Assembly: GCF_001077815.2 (NCBI RefSeq)
Contig: NZ_CP011310.1
Span: forward strand, 1,984,001 to 2,048,000
Length of the DNA stretch: 64,000 nt
Reading direction: 5' to 3'
Source of the DNA: Aurantiacibacter atlanticus
GTDB lineage: Bacteria; Pseudomonadota; Alphaproteobacteria; Sphingomonadales; Sphingomonadaceae
This document shows, piece by piece, positions 1 to 10,953 of the stretch (the first letter of the stretch is position 1; each line of letters opens with the position of its first letter). The notes beneath the pieces are model-generated. The model was not told where the DNA came from. It was given only the letters and a program-made list of their open reading frames with translations, and searched no databases. The translations under genes and the position numbers were made by a program.

Positions 1-1
1 C

Positions 2-586
2 GGTCCACTGGCCGATGAATACAGCAATTATGCCGCTGATATCGCCGCTGCGGGTGAGCACCTGCTGGCCCTGATCGACGATCTTACGACGCTGGAGATG
101 GTGGAAGACGAGGATTTCTCCCCCGCGCCCGACCCCATTGATCTTGCCGATGTTGCGCGCCGCGCTGCTGGAATCCTGGGGGTCCGCGCGAAGGACAGGG
201 GCATAATTCTCAACCCGCCTACGGATAACGAGTGCATCCCCGCAATCGGAGAATTCAGGCGCACTCTGCAAGTCCTGCTGAACCTGGTGGGCAATGCCAT
301 CCGCTATTCGCCGGAGGGTGGGCAAGTCTGGCTGCGCGTTGAAAAGGGCAAAGGAACAGCCAGCGTGACCGTCTCCGACCAGGGTGAGGGTCTTAACGAG
401 GCAGAGCAAAGCCGCGTTTTCACTAAGTTCGAAAGGCTTGGGCGCAAGGGAGACGGTGGATCGGGCCTCGGCCTGTATATCTCCCGGCGCTTGGCAGAGG
501 CCATGGATGGCAGGCTGACAGTAAAGAGCGCGAAGGGGCAGGGTGCCCACTTCACGCTCGAAATTCCTGCGGACCCGGAAGGCTGA
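2..586 (+). CDS. Sensor histidine kinase, C-terminal part (5' end outside window)
   Basis: The reading frame is open from base 2, so only the C-terminal 194 residues are visible. The first part (GEHLLALIDDLTTLEM) resembles the end of a HisKA dimerisation helix. An ATPase domain follows, with an N box (LLNLVGNAIRYS), a G1 box (VSDQGEGL) and a G2 region (GGSGLGLYISRRLAEAMDG). The frame ends in a short hydrophilic tail. The protein should autophosphorylate a histidine upstream of the visible part and pass phosphate to a response regulator; the sensed signal cannot be read here. The domain call is firm and the specific role unknown. Confidence 0.9.
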   Translation, partial: GPLADEYSNYAADIAAAGEHLLALIDDLTTLEMVEDEDFSPAPDPIDLADVARRAAGILGVRAKDRGIILNPPTDNECIPAIGEFRRTLQVLLNLVGNAIRYSPEGGQVWLRVEKGKGTASVTVSDQGEGLNEAEQSRVFTKFERLGRKGDGGSGLGLYISRRLAEAMDGRLTVKSAKGQGAHFTLEIPADPEG

Positions 587-616
587 CGCTCCCGGTATCC
601 GCTTGCTCAAATGTAA

Positions 617-1903
617 TTAGCGATCGTTGACCATGATGTAATCGCGCTCGGTCGGTCCGGTGTAAAGTTGGCGCGGACGGCCGATCACCTGACCAGGATC
701 GGAAATCATTTCATTCCATTGCGCGATCCAGCCCACGGTGCGGGCAAGGGCGAACAATGCAGTGAACATGGTTGTCGGGAAGCCGATTGCCGACAGGATG
801 ATGCCGGAATAGAAATCGACATTCGGGAACAGCTTCTTTTCCTGGAAATACGGATCGCTGAGTGCGATTTCTTCCAGACGAAGTGCTGTTTCGAAAACCG
901 GATCCTTGACTTTAAGAACGTCGAACACTTCGCGCACAGTCTTTTGCATCACCGTGGCACGCGGATCGTAGTTCTTATAGACGCGGTGACCAAATCCCAT
1001 CAGGCGGAACGGATCGTTCTTGTCCTTGGCGCGCTCGATATAGTGCGGGATGCGATCGGGCGTACCGATTTCGCGCAGCATGTTGAGCGCGGCTTCATTC
1101 GCGCCGCCATGCGCCGGGCCCCACAGGCACGCGATACCAGCGGATATGCAGGCAAATGGGTTCGCGCCCGAAGAACCGGCAAGCCGCACAGTGGATGTCG
1201 AGGCGTTCTGTTCGTGATCGGCGTGTAGGATGAAGATACGATCCATCGCCTTTTCAACCGCGGGAACAACTTCATATTCCTCTGCCGGAACGCCGAAGGT
1301 CATGCGCAGGAAATTTCCAGTGTAGCTGAGGCTGTTGTCAGGCTGCATGAAAGGCTGGCCGACCGCATATTTATACGCCCATGCCGCAATTGTCGGCATT
1401 TTGGCGATCAGGCGATGGCTAGAAATCTTGCGATGTTCCGGATCGGAAATATCGGTGCTGTCGTGATAGAAGGAGCTGAGCGCGCCAACCACGCCGCACA
1501 TAATCGCCATAGGGTGCGCATCACGGCGGAAACCCTGGTAGAACTGCCGCATCTGGTCATGCAGCATGGTGTGATAGGTGATCGTGTGCGTGAAATCGTC
1601 GAGAACGTCCTGCTTGGGCAGTTCCCCATTCAGCATCAGATAGGCCACTTCCATGAAGCTGGAATGTTCAGCCAATTGGCCAATGGGATAGCCACGGTGA
1701 AGCAGCACACCTTCATCGCCATCGATATATGTCAGTGCGCTTTCGCAGCTGGCAGTCGATTTATACCCGGGATCAAATGTGAATCTGCCGGTCTTGCCGT
1801 AGAGTTTGCGGATATCGATGACATCGGGTCCACAACTTCCCTCCAGCGTCGGAAAATCGAAACTTTCGCTGCCAATTGCCAGTTCTGCCTGCTTATCTGC
1901 CAA
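617..1903 (-). CDS. gltA: Citrate synthase (type II, hexameric family)
   Basis: Condenses acetyl-CoA with oxaloacetate to citrate, the entry step of the TCA cycle. The 428-residue length is typical of proteobacterial type II enzymes. The catalytic residues line up: His265 in [10 protein letters not shown], His306 in [14 protein letters not shown] and Asp363 in NVDFYSG. It begins [12 protein letters not shown], with a purine-rich GGAGAA just upstream. It lies downstream of gltX on the same strand with a gap of about 48 bp, so co-transcription is possible. No anomaly was seen. Confidence 0.97.
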   Translation of the reverse strand: MADKQAELAIGSESFDFPTLEGSCGPDVIDIRKLYGKTGRFTFDPGYKSTASCESALTYIDGDEGVLLHRGYPIGQLAEHSSFMEVAYLMLNGELPKQDVLDDFTHTITYHTMLHDQMRQFYQGFRRDAHPMAIMCGVVGALSSFYHDSTDISDPEHRKISSHRLIAKMPTIAAWAYKYAVGQPFMQPDNSLSYTGNFLRMTFGVPAEEYEVVPAVEKAMDRIFILHADHEQNASTSTVRLAGSSGANPFACISAGIACLWGPAHGGANEAALNMLREIGTPDRIPHYIERAKDKNDPFRLMGFGHRVYKNYDPRATVMQKTVREVFDVLKVKDPVFETALRLEEIALSDPYFQEKKLFPNVDFYSGIILSAIGFPTTMFTALFALARTVGWIAQWNEMISDPGQVIGRPRQLYTGPTERDYIMVNDR

Positions 1904-1951
1904 TGGGGTTCTCCTTTATATATTTTATATTATACTTCGCTGCACGGCCGT

Positions 1952-3385
1952 TCAGACCGTAACCTGCGCATCAATCCGCGCGAGGCTTTCCTCCCTTCCC
2001 AGGAGGACGAGCACATCGAAAATTCCGGGCGAGGTAGTTTGCCCTGTGAGCGCCGCACGAAGCGGCTGCGCAAGTTTGCCAAGGCCGAGACCCAGCTCTT
2101 CCGCGTAGGCTTTCAGATTGGCCTCCAGCGCGGTTAATGTCCAGTCAGATTCCGCATGCAGACGCCCGGAAATGGCAGAAAGCCGCGTCTGCGCCTCGCC
2201 ATCCAGCAATGCTGCCGCCTTCTCATCCATATCCAATGGCCGCGACTTGAACAAAAAGGCTGCACCATCGGCCAGTTCGCTTAAATTCCGGGCGCGTGTC
2301 TTGAATACAGGCATGGCATTTGTCAGCACCGCCACATCAGCTTGCGGGCCGATGGCATCCGCCGTTAAACGTGCGAGGCGAGCATCATCGGCGGCGCGAA
2401 TGTAGTTACCATTCATGTTCAGCAGCTTTTTCATGTCGAACCGGCTCGGTCCTTTGCCGACGGCCTCGATATCGAAAAGTGCGATGGCTTCTTCGCGGCT
2501 GAATTCTTCCTGGTCGCCATGCCCCCACCCAAGCCGCAGGAGGTAATTGAACAGCGCTTCGGGAAGAATGCCCATCTCGCGGTAATCGCGTACGCCCAAT
2601 GCGCCGTGGCGCTTGGACAGCTTGGCGCCATCATTGCCATGGATGAGCGGGACGTGGGCGTAAACCGGCCGTTCCCAGCCATCTTCTACGCCTTGCATTG
2701 CCTCAATCACCTGCATCTGGCGAAAGGCATTGTTCAAGTGATCATCACCGCGGATTATGTGGGTGCAACCCATATCCATGTCATCGACCACCACAGCGAG
2801 CATATAGGTCGGAGTGCCATCAGCGCGCAACAGGATGAAATCGTCAATCTCGCGATTGTCGACCTTGACGCGCCCTTGCACAGCGTCCTCAATTATCGTT
2901 TCGCCGCCTTCGGGAGTTTTGATACGAATGGTGAATTCGGCACCCTCCGGCGCTTCGACCGGATCGCGATCGCGCCAGCGCCCGTCATAGCGTATCGGCT
3001 GCTTTGCCGCGCGCTGCTGTTCGCGCATTTCGGACAATTCTTCGGTTGTGGCGAAACACTTATAGGCCTTGCCCGCATCCAGCAACTTTTGCGCGACTTC
3101 AGCGTGACGGTCTGCGCGCTCACTCTGGAACACGGTTTCCCCGTCAAATTCCAATCCCAGCCAGTCTAGCCCATCAAGGATCACGTCAATCGCCTCCTGC
3201 GTGGAGCGCTTCTTGTCCGTATCTTCGATCCGCAGGAGAGCCTTGCCACCTAGGTGACGGGCATAAAGCCAGCTAAACAGGCCAGTTCGGGCGTTTCCGA
3301 TATGCAGGAAACCGGTGGGGCTGGGGGCAAAACGCGTGATAACAGGACGCTGTGTACCCAATCCATTGCCATCCGAACTTGCCAT
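1952..3385 (-). CDS. gltX: Glutamyl-tRNA synthetase
   Basis: Class I aminoacyl-tRNA synthetase charging tRNA-Glu (and possibly tRNA-Gln, as in many alphaproteobacteria). The class I signature is [13 protein letters not shown] near residue 28, and the KMSKS-type loop is [11 protein letters not shown] in the middle of the protein. The ATG at 3385 (MASSDGNG) is preferred to an upstream TTG because AGGA lies about 11 bases upstream of it. The start is only 29 bp from the divergent comEC start, so the two promoters must overlap the opposite gene. Length is 477 aa, normal for the family. Confidence 0.96.
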   Translation of the reverse strand: MASSDGNGLGTQRPVITRFAPSPTGFLHIGNARTGLFSWLYARHLGGKALLRIEDTDKKRSTQEAIDVILDGLDWLGLEFDGETVFQSERADRHAEVAQKLLDAGKAYKCFATTEELSEMREQQRAAKQPIRYDGRWRDRDPVEAPEGAEFTIRIKTPEGGETIIEDAVQGRVKVDNREIDDFILLRADGTPTYMLAVVVDDMDMGCTHIIRGDDHLNNAFRQMQVIEAMQGVEDGWERPVYAHVPLIHGNDGAKLSKRHGALGVRDYREMGILPEALFNYLLRLGWGHGDQEEFSREEAIALFDIEAVGKGPSRFDMKKLLNMNGNYIRAADDARLARLTADAIGPQADVAVLTNAMPVFKTRARNLSELADGAAFLFKSRPLDMDEKAAALLDGEAQTRLSAISGRLHAESDWTLTALEANLKAYAEELGLGLGKLAQPLRAALTGQTTSPGIFDVLVLLGREESLARIDAQVTV

Positions 3386-3414
3386 AATTGTATGATTCCT
3401 GTCCAAGATCCCGA

Positions 3415-5598
3415 ATGGCTACGCAGCCGCCACCTTTAGTCCCCCTAGGAGAAGACGAGCGTGATGCTGCGATGCAGCACACGCCTTGGCGAAAGCGTGT
3501 CGCTTTGTCCAGTATGGCAGAGACTGCGGAGCAATTTCTCGACACGGCAGGCTTTGACCGGGGGCCTTGGCTGGCGGTGGCGCTGGCTGCGGGCATTGGT
3601 GCATGGTTCGTCCTGCCAAATGGGACAGGTTGGGTCGCCGCCATGGCCAGCGGGTTGCTTCTGGCGATGGGCGCTCTTGCTGTCTGGAAAGGACGGATGG
3701 ACCGCACCAATCTTGTCACTGCGCTTGTTGCCTGTGGCCTGCTCTTTGCCTTTGGCACCGGTCTGATCTGGGCAAGATCCGCCATTGTCGGCGCAGAGGC
3801 ATTTGATTGGCCCATGTCCGAACGGGTAGAAGGCCGTGTGCTCGAAAGAATCGAGCAACCAGCGCAGGATCGTGTGCGATTGGTGCTTGCCATCCGCAGT
3901 CCTGAAGATGGCGCGCCAGTGCGGATCAGGGTCAATGTTCCGCTTGAACTAGCGACCCCGGAAATGGGTGAGGGCGCCCTTGTTCGTGCGCAGGCGCGGT
4001 TGATGCCGCCTGCCTCGTCAATGCTGCCGGGCGGATACAATTTTGCGCGCGCGGCATGGTTCAATGGATTGGCGGCAACCGGTAGCCTTCAGGGCGAAAT
4101 CGAGGTGGTTGAGCCAGCTCCGCCCGGCGAGGCCGTAATCGCTGGCATACAACGCCGCCTTTCCGCGCATGTGCGACAGCAATTGGGTGGTTCGGCAGGA
4201 AGTATCGCTGCAGCATTCGCCAGCGGGGATCGCGGCGCCATCATAGCAGCGGATGAAGATGCGATGCGCGATGCGGGACTTACTCACCTGCTGTCCATCA
4301 GTGGCCTGCATGTGAGTGCCGTTATCGCTGCAACCTATGTTCTGGCCATAAAGCTGCTGGCGTTCTGGCCGTGGCTCACCTTGCGCGTGCGGCTTCCTGT
4401 AGTGGCAGCTGCTGTCGCGGCCATGGGGGGCATTGGCTACACCCTCTTGACCGGCGCGCAGGTGCCAACGGTGCGCAGCTGCATTGGCGCGGTGCTGGTG
4501 TTGATCGCGCTTGCATTAGGACGGGAACCGTTATCTTTGCGGATGGTGGCGGTGGCAGCCGTTGCGGTGATGCTTGCCTGGCCTGAAACGCTTGTCGGGC
4601 CGAGCTTCCAGATGAGTTTCTGCGCTGTCATCGCCATTGTCGCGCTGCATAATGCAGAACCGGTCAAGCGTTTTCTAGCACCGCGAGAGGAAAGCTGGTT
4701 CACCCGTACCGGAAGGCGCGCGGTGATGCTTTTGGTGACCGGTATGGTCATTGAAATTGCCTTGATGCCGGTCGTGTTGTTTCACTTTCACCGGGCAGGT
4801 GTTTACGGAGCACTGGCAAATGTAATCGCGATACCTCTTGTCACTTTCGTCTCCATGCCGCTGATTGCAATTGCATTGCTGTTCGACGTCATAGGTGCCG
4901 GCGCACCATTCTGGTGGTTGGCTGGTAATTCCCTCGATCTCTTGATTGGCATTGCTCATTTCACATCGAGCCAGCCCGGTGCAGTGAAGCTCGTCCCGCA
5001 AATGACATTGCCCACCATCGCCCTGTTCATGGCAGGCGGATTATGGCTGGCATTATGGAGGGGAAGGGCGCGATTATTGGGCTTTATCCCTGCAACTATC
5101 GCGACAATATTGCTCCTCATCACGCCAATTCCCGATGTGCTGATTTCTGCCGATGGACGGCATGTAGGTATAACTGGTGAAGGTGACGGCCTTCTGGTGC
5201 TTCGTGACACGCGCAGTGACTTTACCCGTGACAATCTGCTCGAACTATCCGGAGTGGAGGGCGATACGATCCCCCTCGCACAATGGCCGGCCGCGCAGTG
5301 TAGTCCGGACTTTTGCGCATTGACATTGGAGCGAGGCGGACGTTCCTGGCATCTGTTGATGAGCCGTAGCAGAGATATCGTCGCCGAAAGAGCATTGGCC
5401 GCAGCGTGCGAGCGGGCCGATATCGTCGTTTCAGATCGCTGGCTTCCTCGCAGCTGCATGCCAGGCTGGCTGAAGGCTGACCGGCGCATGCTTGAGGCCA
5501 ATGGCGGACTCGCTCTGAATCTCGAAAACAGGACAATGCGGACAGTTGCCCAAGGCGAGGGTGAACATGGGTGGTGGCGCGTGCGAGACGGCGATTGA
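3415..5598 (+). CDS. comEC: ComEC/Rec2-family DNA internalisation membrane protein
   Basis: Large polytopic membrane protein of the ComEC/Rec2 family, which forms the inner-membrane channel for single-stranded DNA during natural transformation. The N-terminal part has several hydrophobic segments, then a ComEC_N domain (the DUF4131-like region precedes it). The family core motif [15 protein letters not shown] is present near residue 300, followed by many transmembrane helices. The C-terminal part ([18 protein letters not shown]) resembles a short metallo-beta-lactamase-like tail but lacks an HxHxDH motif, so it is probably degenerate as in other alphaproteobacteria. The ATG at 3415 (MATQPPPL) is chosen; an upstream in-frame start at 3388 would overlap the gltX start. 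Confidence 0.88.
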   Translation: MATQPPPLVPLGEDERDAAMQHTPWRKRVALSSMAETAEQFLDTAGFDRGPWLAVALAAGIGAWFVLPNGTGWVAAMASGLLLAMGALAVWKGRMDRTNLVTALVACGLLFAFGTGLIWARSAIVGAEAFDWPMSERVEGRVLERIEQPAQDRVRLVLAIRSPEDGAPVRIRVNVPLELATPEMGEGALVRAQARLMPPASSMLPGGYNFARAAWFNGLAATGSLQGEIEVVEPAPPGEAVIAGIQRRLSAHVRQQLGGSAGSIAAAFASGDRGAIIAADEDAMRDAGLTHLLSISGLHVSAVIAATYVLAIKLLAFWPWLTLRVRLPVVAAAVAAMGGIGYTLLTGAQVPTVRSCIGAVLVLIALALGREPLSLRMVAVAAVAVMLAWPETLVGPSFQMSFCAVIAIVALHNAEPVKRFLAPREESWFTRTGRRAVMLLVTGMVIEIALMPVVLFHFHRAGVYGALANVIAIPLVTFVSMPLIAIALLFDVIGAGAPFWWLAGNSLDLLIGIAHFTSSQPGAVKLVPQMTLPTIALFMAGGLWLALWRGRARLLGFIPATIATILLLITPIPDVLISADGRHVGITGEGDGLLVLRDTRSDFTRDNLLELSGVEGDTIPLAQWPAAQCSPDFCALTLERGGRSWHLLMSRSRDIVAERALAAACERADIVVSDRWLPRSCMPGWLKADRRMLEANGGLALNLENRTMRTVAQGEGEHGWWRVRDGD

Positions 5599-5624
5599 AC
5601 GCCGCCTAAAGCCGAAGCGCCCAA

Positions 5625-6290
5625 TCAATGATAGCGGCGCAAAAGCCCTGCAAGCTTACCCTGAACTTCAATCTGGCTATCTGTGTAGACCTGCGGGTCA
5701 TAGGAGGCATTAGCCGGATCAAGACGGATCTGGCCTCCATCGTGAAACAGATATTTCAGCGTAGCTTCCTCACCATTGACCAAGGCTACGACAATATCTC
5801 CGTCGCGCGCCGTGCTGGCCTTCTTCACCAATGCGAAGTCACCATCGAAAATGCCTGCCTCAATCATTGAATCGCCCGATACTTCCAACGCATAATGTTC
5901 GCCAGAGCCAAGCAGGGCTGCAGGAACGGGAAGAGTTTGGCTGCCTTCTAGCGCTTCGATCGGAACACCAGCGGCGATCCTGCCGTGCAGCGGGATTTCA
6001 ACGACATCATTGGCTGGCTGGGGCGTGGCAGCCGGAGCTGTTGTGATCTTTGCCACGGGGTCACCGGACCCGAGGCTCTCCGGCATCTTGACCACTTCCA
6101 GAGCGCGGGCGCGGTTTGGCAAGCGCCGGATGAAGCCGCGTTCTTCAAGGGCAGAGATCAAACGATGCACGCCAGATTTGCTTTTTAGATCCAGCGCTTC
6201 CTTCATCTCCTCAAAACTGGGGGAGATGCCGCTATCTTCGAGACGGCGATGGATAAAAAGTAGCAATTCGTGCTGCTTGGCGGTCAACAT
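5625..6290 (-). CDS. lexA: SOS-response repressor LexA
   Basis: Transcriptional repressor that cleaves itself when stimulated by RecA filaments, derepressing DNA-repair genes. The N-terminal winged helix starts [21 protein letters not shown]. The cleavage site is the Ala-Gly in [11 protein letters not shown]. The catalytic serine is in SGDSMIEAG and the general-base lysine in EEATLKYLF. The ATG at 6290 is chosen because family members begin at MLTxKQ. It follows moeA on the same strand, but a gap of 70 bp contains its own SOS box, so it is probably autoregulated. Length of 221 aa is slightly long, with an Ala/Pro-rich linker. Confidence 0.97.
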   Translation of the reverse strand: MLTAKQHELLLFIHRRLEDSGISPSFEEMKEALDLKSKSGVHRLISALEERGFIRRLPNRARALEVVKMPESLGSGDPVAKITTAPAATPQPANDVVEIPLHGRIAAGVPIEALEGSQTLPVPAALLGSGEHYALEVSGDSMIEAGIFDGDFALVKKASTARDGDIVVALVNGEEATLKYLFHDGGQIRLDPANASYDPQVYTDSQIEVQGKLAGLLRRYH

Positions 6291-6309
6291 CGAAATAATC
6301 CTCCGCAAT

Positions 6310-6336
6310 GTTCCAACGATGGAACGAATGCAGAAC
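6310..6336 (-). promoter_or_regulatory. LexA-binding site (alphaproteobacterial SOS box) upstream of lexA
   Basis: Read on the minus strand, the 70-bp gap before lexA holds GTTCTGCATTCGTTC (6322-6336), an exact GTTC-N7-GTTC, the known direct-repeat LexA box of alphaproteobacteria. A palindrome GTTCC-N6-GGAAC (6310-6325) overlaps it. The site lies 20-46 bp upstream of the start codon, a good position for autorepression. Confidence 0.85.
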
Positions 6337-6360
6337 AATTATGAAACAGATTCGCTTAAG

Positions 6361-7566
6361 TCAAGCGTTTCCGCCATTTTGGAGCAGATAGACATCCGCA
6401 ACATCGCCGGTGATGGCCGGTGATGAATGTGGCGGTCGTTCGATAAGGGCATCTGAAGTTGCCAATGCGCGCACAGCGCTGCTGTCGCGCTGGCCAATCG
6501 GCGTGACACCGCCAGGACCAAGGCGCCCTCGAAGAAACTCTGCGCGCGGGCCGGTCGCTGGCAAATCTGTGCATAACGGCAGAGGCAATGCAATCGGGAT
6601 CGGTTGGCGCGCTCCTGCCATATGGCGCAATAAGGGCAGGAGGAACAAATAGGCGATGACATAGCTCGACACCGGATTGCCGGGCAGGCCGAGTACGATC
6701 TTTTCTTCCTTTTGCGCCACCATAAGCGGTTTACCCGGCTTCACCGCTACCCGCCAGAATTCTATCGTGGCACCCCATTTTTCCAGTGCCGGAAGAACAA
6801 GATCGTGATCGCCCACAGAGGCCCCTCCGTTGGTGACGATAACATCAGCGTCGCCCACCTGTTCAAAAGCATTCAGAAGAGAATCGAGCTCGTCATCGAC
6901 AGGTCCGATATGGAGGCATGTCGACGCCAGTGATTCGGCGAGGCTCGCGATCATCACACCATTGCTTGCAGGGACTTGATGACGGGACACTTTGGCAGGA
7001 TCGGAAGCCAGTTCATCTCCGCTATCGATCACGCAGATGCGCGGACGACTACCGACTGCTACAGCCCCGTGCCCCCCGGAGATAGCGAGGGCGATCTGGG
7101 CGGGAGCGATCTTCATTCCCGCTTCCATCAGACAATCACCCACTGCAAAATCGAAGCCCATGCGCCTTATGTGTGCAGATGTTGCGGCGTCCTTGCCCGA
7201 AACACTGAGGTTATCGCCATCACGCAAAGCGTTTTCCTGCAGCAATATCGCGCCAGCTCCCTGCGGCATTATGGCGCCCGTGGATATCCGCACCGCTTCG
7301 CCGGATGACAATGCCTGCGGGCAGGGATGGCCCGCCGCACTTTCTCCGATGATGCGCCATGGTCCGCCAGTATCGCCAGCGGGCATGGCATAGCCATCCA
7401 TCGCAGAAAGATCGGCCGGGGGGTGTGTTCGGCCTGCAATCAGGTCCTTTGCCAAATAACGCCCGCTGGCATCCGCAATTGGAATGGTCTCACTGTGCAA
7501 GACAGGGACAAGGGCAAGTAATCGAGCCTGCGCCTCTGCAAGCGGAATGGGGGCGGGCAAAGTCAT
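6361..7566 (-). CDS. moeA: Molybdopterin molybdenumtransferase MoeA
   Basis: Inserts molybdate into adenylated molybdopterin during molybdenum cofactor synthesis. The 401-aa protein has the MoeA order: an N-terminal linker with [11 protein letters not shown], a central MoCF-binding domain with [13 protein letters not shown] and GLPGNPVSS, and a C-terminal beta-barrel. The start overlaps the moaC stop by 4 bp (ATGA), so translation is probably coupled. Other Moco genes (moaA, moaDE, mogA) are not in the window. Confidence 0.95.
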   Translation of the reverse strand: MTLPAPIPLAEAQARLLALVPVLHSETIPIADASGRYLAKDLIAGRTHPPADLSAMDGYAMPAGDTGGPWRIIGESAAGHPCPQALSSGEAVRISTGAIMPQGAGAILLQENALRDGDNLSVSGKDAATSAHIRRMGFDFAVGDCLMEAGMKIAPAQIALAISGGHGAVAVGSRPRICVIDSGDELASDPAKVSRHQVPASNGVMIASLAESLASTCLHIGPVDDELDSLLNAFEQVGDADVIVTNGGASVGDHDLVLPALEKWGATIEFWRVAVKPGKPLMVAQKEEKIVLGLPGNPVSSYVIAYLFLLPLLRHMAGARQPIPIALPLPLCTDLPATGPRAEFLRGRLGPGGVTPIGQRDSSAVRALATSDALIERPPHSSPAITGDVADVYLLQNGGNA

Positions 7567-8045
7567 TGTGCTTTGCGATCTGTGTGCCAGTCACCATTCT
7601 TGCCGCCAGTTTTCTCGATCAGCCGCACATCTTGAATGACCATGCCCTTCTCTAGCGCCTTTGCCATGTCATAAATGGTGAGCAAGGCGATGGATGCGGC
7701 GGTCAGGGCTTCCATTTCGACACCCGTTTTGCCGGTGAGAGCTGCACTTGCAGAAACCGTGATGCCACCGGCATCAAATGCGAAATCGACAATTACCTTA
7801 TCGAGTGCAAGAGGATGACATAGCGGAATGAGATCGCCGGTCTTTTTCGCGGCCATAATTCCGGCAACGCGCGCCACCGCCAGCACGTCGCCTTTCGGCC
7901 CACTACCATCGCGAATGGCCTGCAGGGTGGGCGCCGACATGCGAATGTGGCCCTCTGCCCTGGCTGAACGCACCGTTGCGGATTTGCTGCCCACATCAAC
8001 CATGCGGGCAGCGCCATTATCATCGAGATGAGTCAGCCGGGTCAT
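7563..8045 (-). CDS. moaC: Cyclic pyranopterin monophosphate synthase MoaC
   Basis: Works after MoaA to convert 3',8-cyclo-GTP to cyclic pyranopterin monophosphate in the first step of molybdenum cofactor synthesis. The 160-aa protein carries the family motifs [18 protein letters not shown] at the N-terminus, [12 protein letters not shown] in the centre, and [14 protein letters not shown] further on; these include the conserved substrate-binding His and Lys. It sits directly upstream of moeA with a 4-bp overlap. The pair lies behind the trp genes in a pattern I recall from other sphingomonads. Confidence 0.96.
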   Translation of the reverse strand: MTRLTHLDDNGAARMVDVGSKSATVRSARAEGHIRMSAPTLQAIRDGSGPKGDVLAVARVAGIMAAKKTGDLIPLCHPLALDKVIVDFAFDAGGITVSASAALTGKTGVEMEALTAASIALLTIYDMAKALEKGMVIQDVRLIEKTGGKNGDWHTDRKAQ

Positions 8046-8102
8046 TCAACTGACGTGCCATAACGCAAGCGGTCAGTATAGACAGGCAGTAAGTCTTTCC
8101 GA

Positions 8103-8471
8103 TCAGTCCTTCAGCGACTGCGGGACGCGGCCACCTGCTGCGGCGAGTTTTTTCATGACCTGCTTGTGGAGCCAGATATTTTCCTCGGCTTTGCCCGAGT
8201 AATCACTGTCACCCAATTCATTGGCAAGTTCCTGCCGGTTGGAATAGCTGGGATCCAGACCGACCAGCTTCATCAGGTCGACTATAGACTCACGCCAATT
8301 GAGCTTGTCCGCATCATGCATGCCGTCCAGCCGTGCTTCGACATCGACTTCGGAAATGGCAGAGGTAGATGTACGGTTGAAGCCGGATGTCGCCGGCTTG
8401 GGAGCGGCGGCGGCTTTCTCTTCCTTGTCATCGCCAAAAATCGCGTTCTTGATAGAGCTGAAAATTCCCAT
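8103..8471 (-). CDS. DUF3597-family small protein
   Basis: A 122-aa protein that begins MGIFSSIKNAIFGDDKEE, has a low-complexity Ala/Lys linker, and ends in a helical domain (LNWRESIVDLMKLVGLDPSY, then KAEENIWLHKQVMKKLAA). This is the DUF3597 pattern. Its function is unknown; some relatives carry a LysM domain, which is absent here. I choose the ATG at 8471, because the upstream extension to 8519 is Arg/Lys-rich and atypical. It sits between trpC and moaC on the same strand with short gaps and may be in the same transcript. Confidence 0.8.
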   Translation of the reverse strand: MGIFSSIKNAIFGDDKEEKAAAAPKPATSGFNRTSTSAISEVDVEARLDGMHDADKLNWRESIVDLMKLVGLDPSYSNRQELANELGDSDYSGKAEENIWLHKQVMKKLAAAGGRVPQSLKD

Positions 8472-8552
8472 CGGTTCGTTTCTCTTCCGGTGTCGTCGAC
8501 CTTTGCTGCCATTATTCACACTAACGCACGAACAGACGATTGGTTGTAAATT

Positions 8553-9344
8553 CTAATGTCCGATCAGAGCTTTTGTCGCGCCGACGATATCTTCCTGCCG
8601 CATAAGGCTCTCACCCACGAGGAAAGACCGTACGCCAGACTTGGCGAGACGAACACAATCCCGGTGTGAACCTATACCGCTTTCGCCCACAAGAAGAGCA
8701 TCGTCCGGGGCCATCGAGGCAAGCTTTTCGGTCGTGGCAAGATCAGTAGTGAATGTACGCAGGTCGCGATTATTGACCCCGATCAGTCGCGAAGTGAGAT
8801 ACTTCGACGCGCGCTCCATCTCCGTTTCATCATGCACTTCGATCAGCACATCCATTCCGCGTTCGAGCGCTGCCGCCTCTATCTCGGCCATCAGAATGTC
8901 ATCGAGTGCAGCCACGATGACAAGGATGGCATCGGCCCCGATCATGCGGCTTTCGGCGACCTGCCACGGATCGACCATGAAATCCTTGCGCAGCACTGGC
9001 AATCGCGTGCTGGCACGCGCTTCCATCATGTAATCTTCATGGCCCTGAAAATAGGGCGCATCGGTCAGGACGGAAAGGCATGCTGCGCCACCCTTGGTAT
9101 AATCCAGAGCATGCTGGTGCGGACGGAAATCAGCGCGGATCAAACCCTTCGATGGACTGGCCTTCTTGATTTCGGCAATCAGGGAAAAACCGGACGCTGC
9201 CTTTTCCTCCAATGCGCGGCGGAACCCTCTTGGCGCCGACGCTTCTCTTGCCAAATTGTCGCAATCATCGATTGTAAGAGCCGTCTTTCGAGTGGCAACT
9301 TCTTCGCGCTTGGTAGCGCATATTTCAGCAAGTCTGTCGCTCAT
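8553..9344 (-). CDS. trpC: Indole-3-glycerol phosphate synthase
   Basis: Closes the ring of CdRP to form indole-3-glycerol phosphate in tryptophan synthesis. A monofunctional 263-aa TIM barrel. The key motif [19 protein letters not shown] carries the catalytic lysine, [12 protein letters not shown] carries a second conserved lysine, and [10 protein letters not shown] and [11 protein letters not shown] form phosphate-binding loops. The start overlaps the trpD stop by 4 bp. No trpF is fused or adjacent. Confidence 0.96.
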   Translation of the reverse strand: MSDRLAEICATKREEVATRKTALTIDDCDNLAREASAPRGFRRALEEKAASGFSLIAEIKKASPSKGLIRADFRPHQHALDYTKGGAACLSVLTDAPYFQGHEDYMMEARASTRLPVLRKDFMVDPWQVAESRMIGADAILVIVAALDDILMAEIEAAALERGMDVLIEVHDETEMERASKYLTSRLIGVNNRDLRTFTTDLATTEKLASMAPDDALLVGESGIGSHRDCVRLAKSGVRSFLVGESLMRQEDIVGATKALIGH

Positions 9345-10336
9345 TTCGCGGTGTCTATCCAGCAGGCGAGCAAGGCCTTCGCCAACCCCTTGTCAATTGC
9401 TTCTCCGGCTTCCTCAACTCCTTCTGACCAGCTTTCCACCACGCCCGCAACCAATAGCGCGCCGGCACTGTTGAACAGCACCGCGTCACGATAGGGGCCG
9501 GGCGCGCCCATCAATAACGCTTCGAGCGCCTTGGCATTGTGCATCGCATCCCCACCACGGATCGCTTCTACCGGAGCATGTGTCAGACCCGCTTCGCTTG
9601 CATCGACACGCCGCATGCGCACTTCGCGTCCCTGCACATCGGCCATTTCATTGCCTTCATCGAGACTGAGTTCGTCCAGCCCTTCATCACCTGAAACAAT
9701 AAATGCCCGCTCAGTCCCCAAACGCGCCATCGCTTCGGCATAGATCGGAACGTAGGCAGGGCGCGCAATGCCGATCAGTTGGCGGCGTACGCGGGCAGGA
9801 TTGGAAAGCGGGCCCATGAGATTGAAGATCGTGCGTTTGCCCAGCTTCTGCCGGATTGGTTGGATACGCGCCATTGCGGGATGGTGGTTCTTTGCGAACA
9901 GAAAGCAGATGCCGATTTCGGCCAGCGTCTTTTCTGCTGTCCGTCCGGCTGCATCCATATCCAGACCGAGCGCTTCCAGCGTATCTGCGGCGCCTGCCTT
10001 AGAGCTTGCCGCGCGGTTGCCATGTTTGGCGACCGGAACACCACAAGCAGCGACGATAAGGCTGACTGCGGTCGAGACATTGAGCGTGTGGTGCCCGTCG
10101 CCGCCAGTGCCGCAAACGTCGATCGCATTGTCGGGCGCCTCTATCGGGATGAGCCGTTTGCGCATGGCCAGCGCAGCTCCGGCGATTTCCTCTGCACGTT
10201 CGCCCCTGTCCGACAGATCGGAAAGAAAACGGGCGATCTCGTTATCTGAAGGCTCGCCATCCAGCATATCGGCAAAGGCACGCTCAGCATCCGCCTCGGT
10301 CAGCGCAATATCGGCAGGAGGCAGGACGCCGCTCAT
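9341..10336 (-). CDS. trpD: Anthranilate phosphoribosyltransferase
   Basis: Transfers the phosphoribosyl group of PRPP to anthranilate, the second step of tryptophan synthesis. The PRPP-binding signature [18 protein letters not shown] is near residue 80, and [21 protein letters not shown] and [10 protein letters not shown] follow. ATG at 10336 (MSGVLPPAD) overlaps the trpG stop in an ATGA, and the extended upstream frame is not family-like. Length of 331 aa is normal. Confidence 0.96.
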   Translation of the reverse strand: MSGVLPPADIALTEADAERAFADMLDGEPSDNEIARFLSDLSDRGERAEEIAGAALAMRKRLIPIEAPDNAIDVCGTGGDGHHTLNVSTAVSLIVAACGVPVAKHGNRAASSKAGAADTLEALGLDMDAAGRTAEKTLAEIGICFLFAKNHHPAMARIQPIRQKLGKRTIFNLMGPLSNPARVRRQLIGIARPAYVPIYAEAMARLGTERAFIVSGDEGLDELSLDEGNEMADVQGREVRMRRVDASEAGLTHAPVEAIRGGDAMHNAKALEALLMGAPGPYRDAVLFNSAGALLVAGVVESWSEGVEEAGEAIDKGLAKALLACWIDTAK

Positions 10337-10953
10337 GCCGAAGTCTCCGCATTCAGGCGCGCAGGTTCCAGGCCGCAGATCTCTAGAAAATTGGCAAGCA
10401 ATGCGTGGCCATGCTGCGTGGCGATGCTCTCGGGATGGAATTGCACCCCATGAATGGGCAAGTTGGCGTGGCGAAAGCCCATAGTGCAAGTTCCATCAAG
10501 ACCGGGTGTCTCACTCATTGCGTTCACAACGAGACATTCAGGAATATCCTCCACGATCAGCGAGTGATAGCGCGTAGCATTATACGGTGAAGGCAGACCA
10601 GCAAAGACACCGCTGCCATCATGGTTCACCGGGCTGGTCTTGCCGTGCATCAACCCCCCGCGTGCCACCGTGCCTCCGAAATGCTGGCCGATCGCCTGAT
10701 GGCCGAGACACACGCCGAGCAGCGGCATTCCATCATCGGCACAGGCGGCGACCAGATCGAGTGAGATGCCCGCTTCATTCGGCGTGCAGGGACCGGGGGA
10801 AATAAGCACACCCTTTGCTCCGCTCTGCATGGCCTGTGTCACGCTGATGGCATCATTGCGCTGCACTTCAACCTCTACGCCTAATTCCATCAGATAATGG
10901 ACGAGGTTGAAAGTGAAGCTATCGTAATTGTCGATGACGAGGATCTGGCTCAT
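10333..10953 (-). CDS. trpG: Anthranilate synthase component II (glutamine amidotransferase)
   Basis: Supplies ammonia from glutamine to TrpE, and may also serve para-aminobenzoate synthase (PabA). It is a class I glutamine amidotransferase of 206 aa. The catalytic cysteine is in [13 protein letters not shown], the His-Glu pair in [12 protein letters not shown], and the oxyanion loop in [12 protein letters not shown]. It begins [14 protein letters not shown]. The ATG overlaps the stop of the upstream lipoprotein gene by 4 bp. Confidence 0.96.
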   Translation of the reverse strand: MSQILVIDNYDSFTFNLVHYLMELGVEVEVQRNDAISVTQAMQSGAKGVLISPGPCTPNEAGISLDLVAACADDGMPLLGVCLGHQAIGQHFGGTVARGGLMHGKTSPVNHDGSGVFAGLPSPYNATRYHSLIVEDIPECLVVNAMSETPGLDGTCTMGFRHANLPIHGVQFHPESIATQHGHALLANFLEICGLEPARLNAETSA

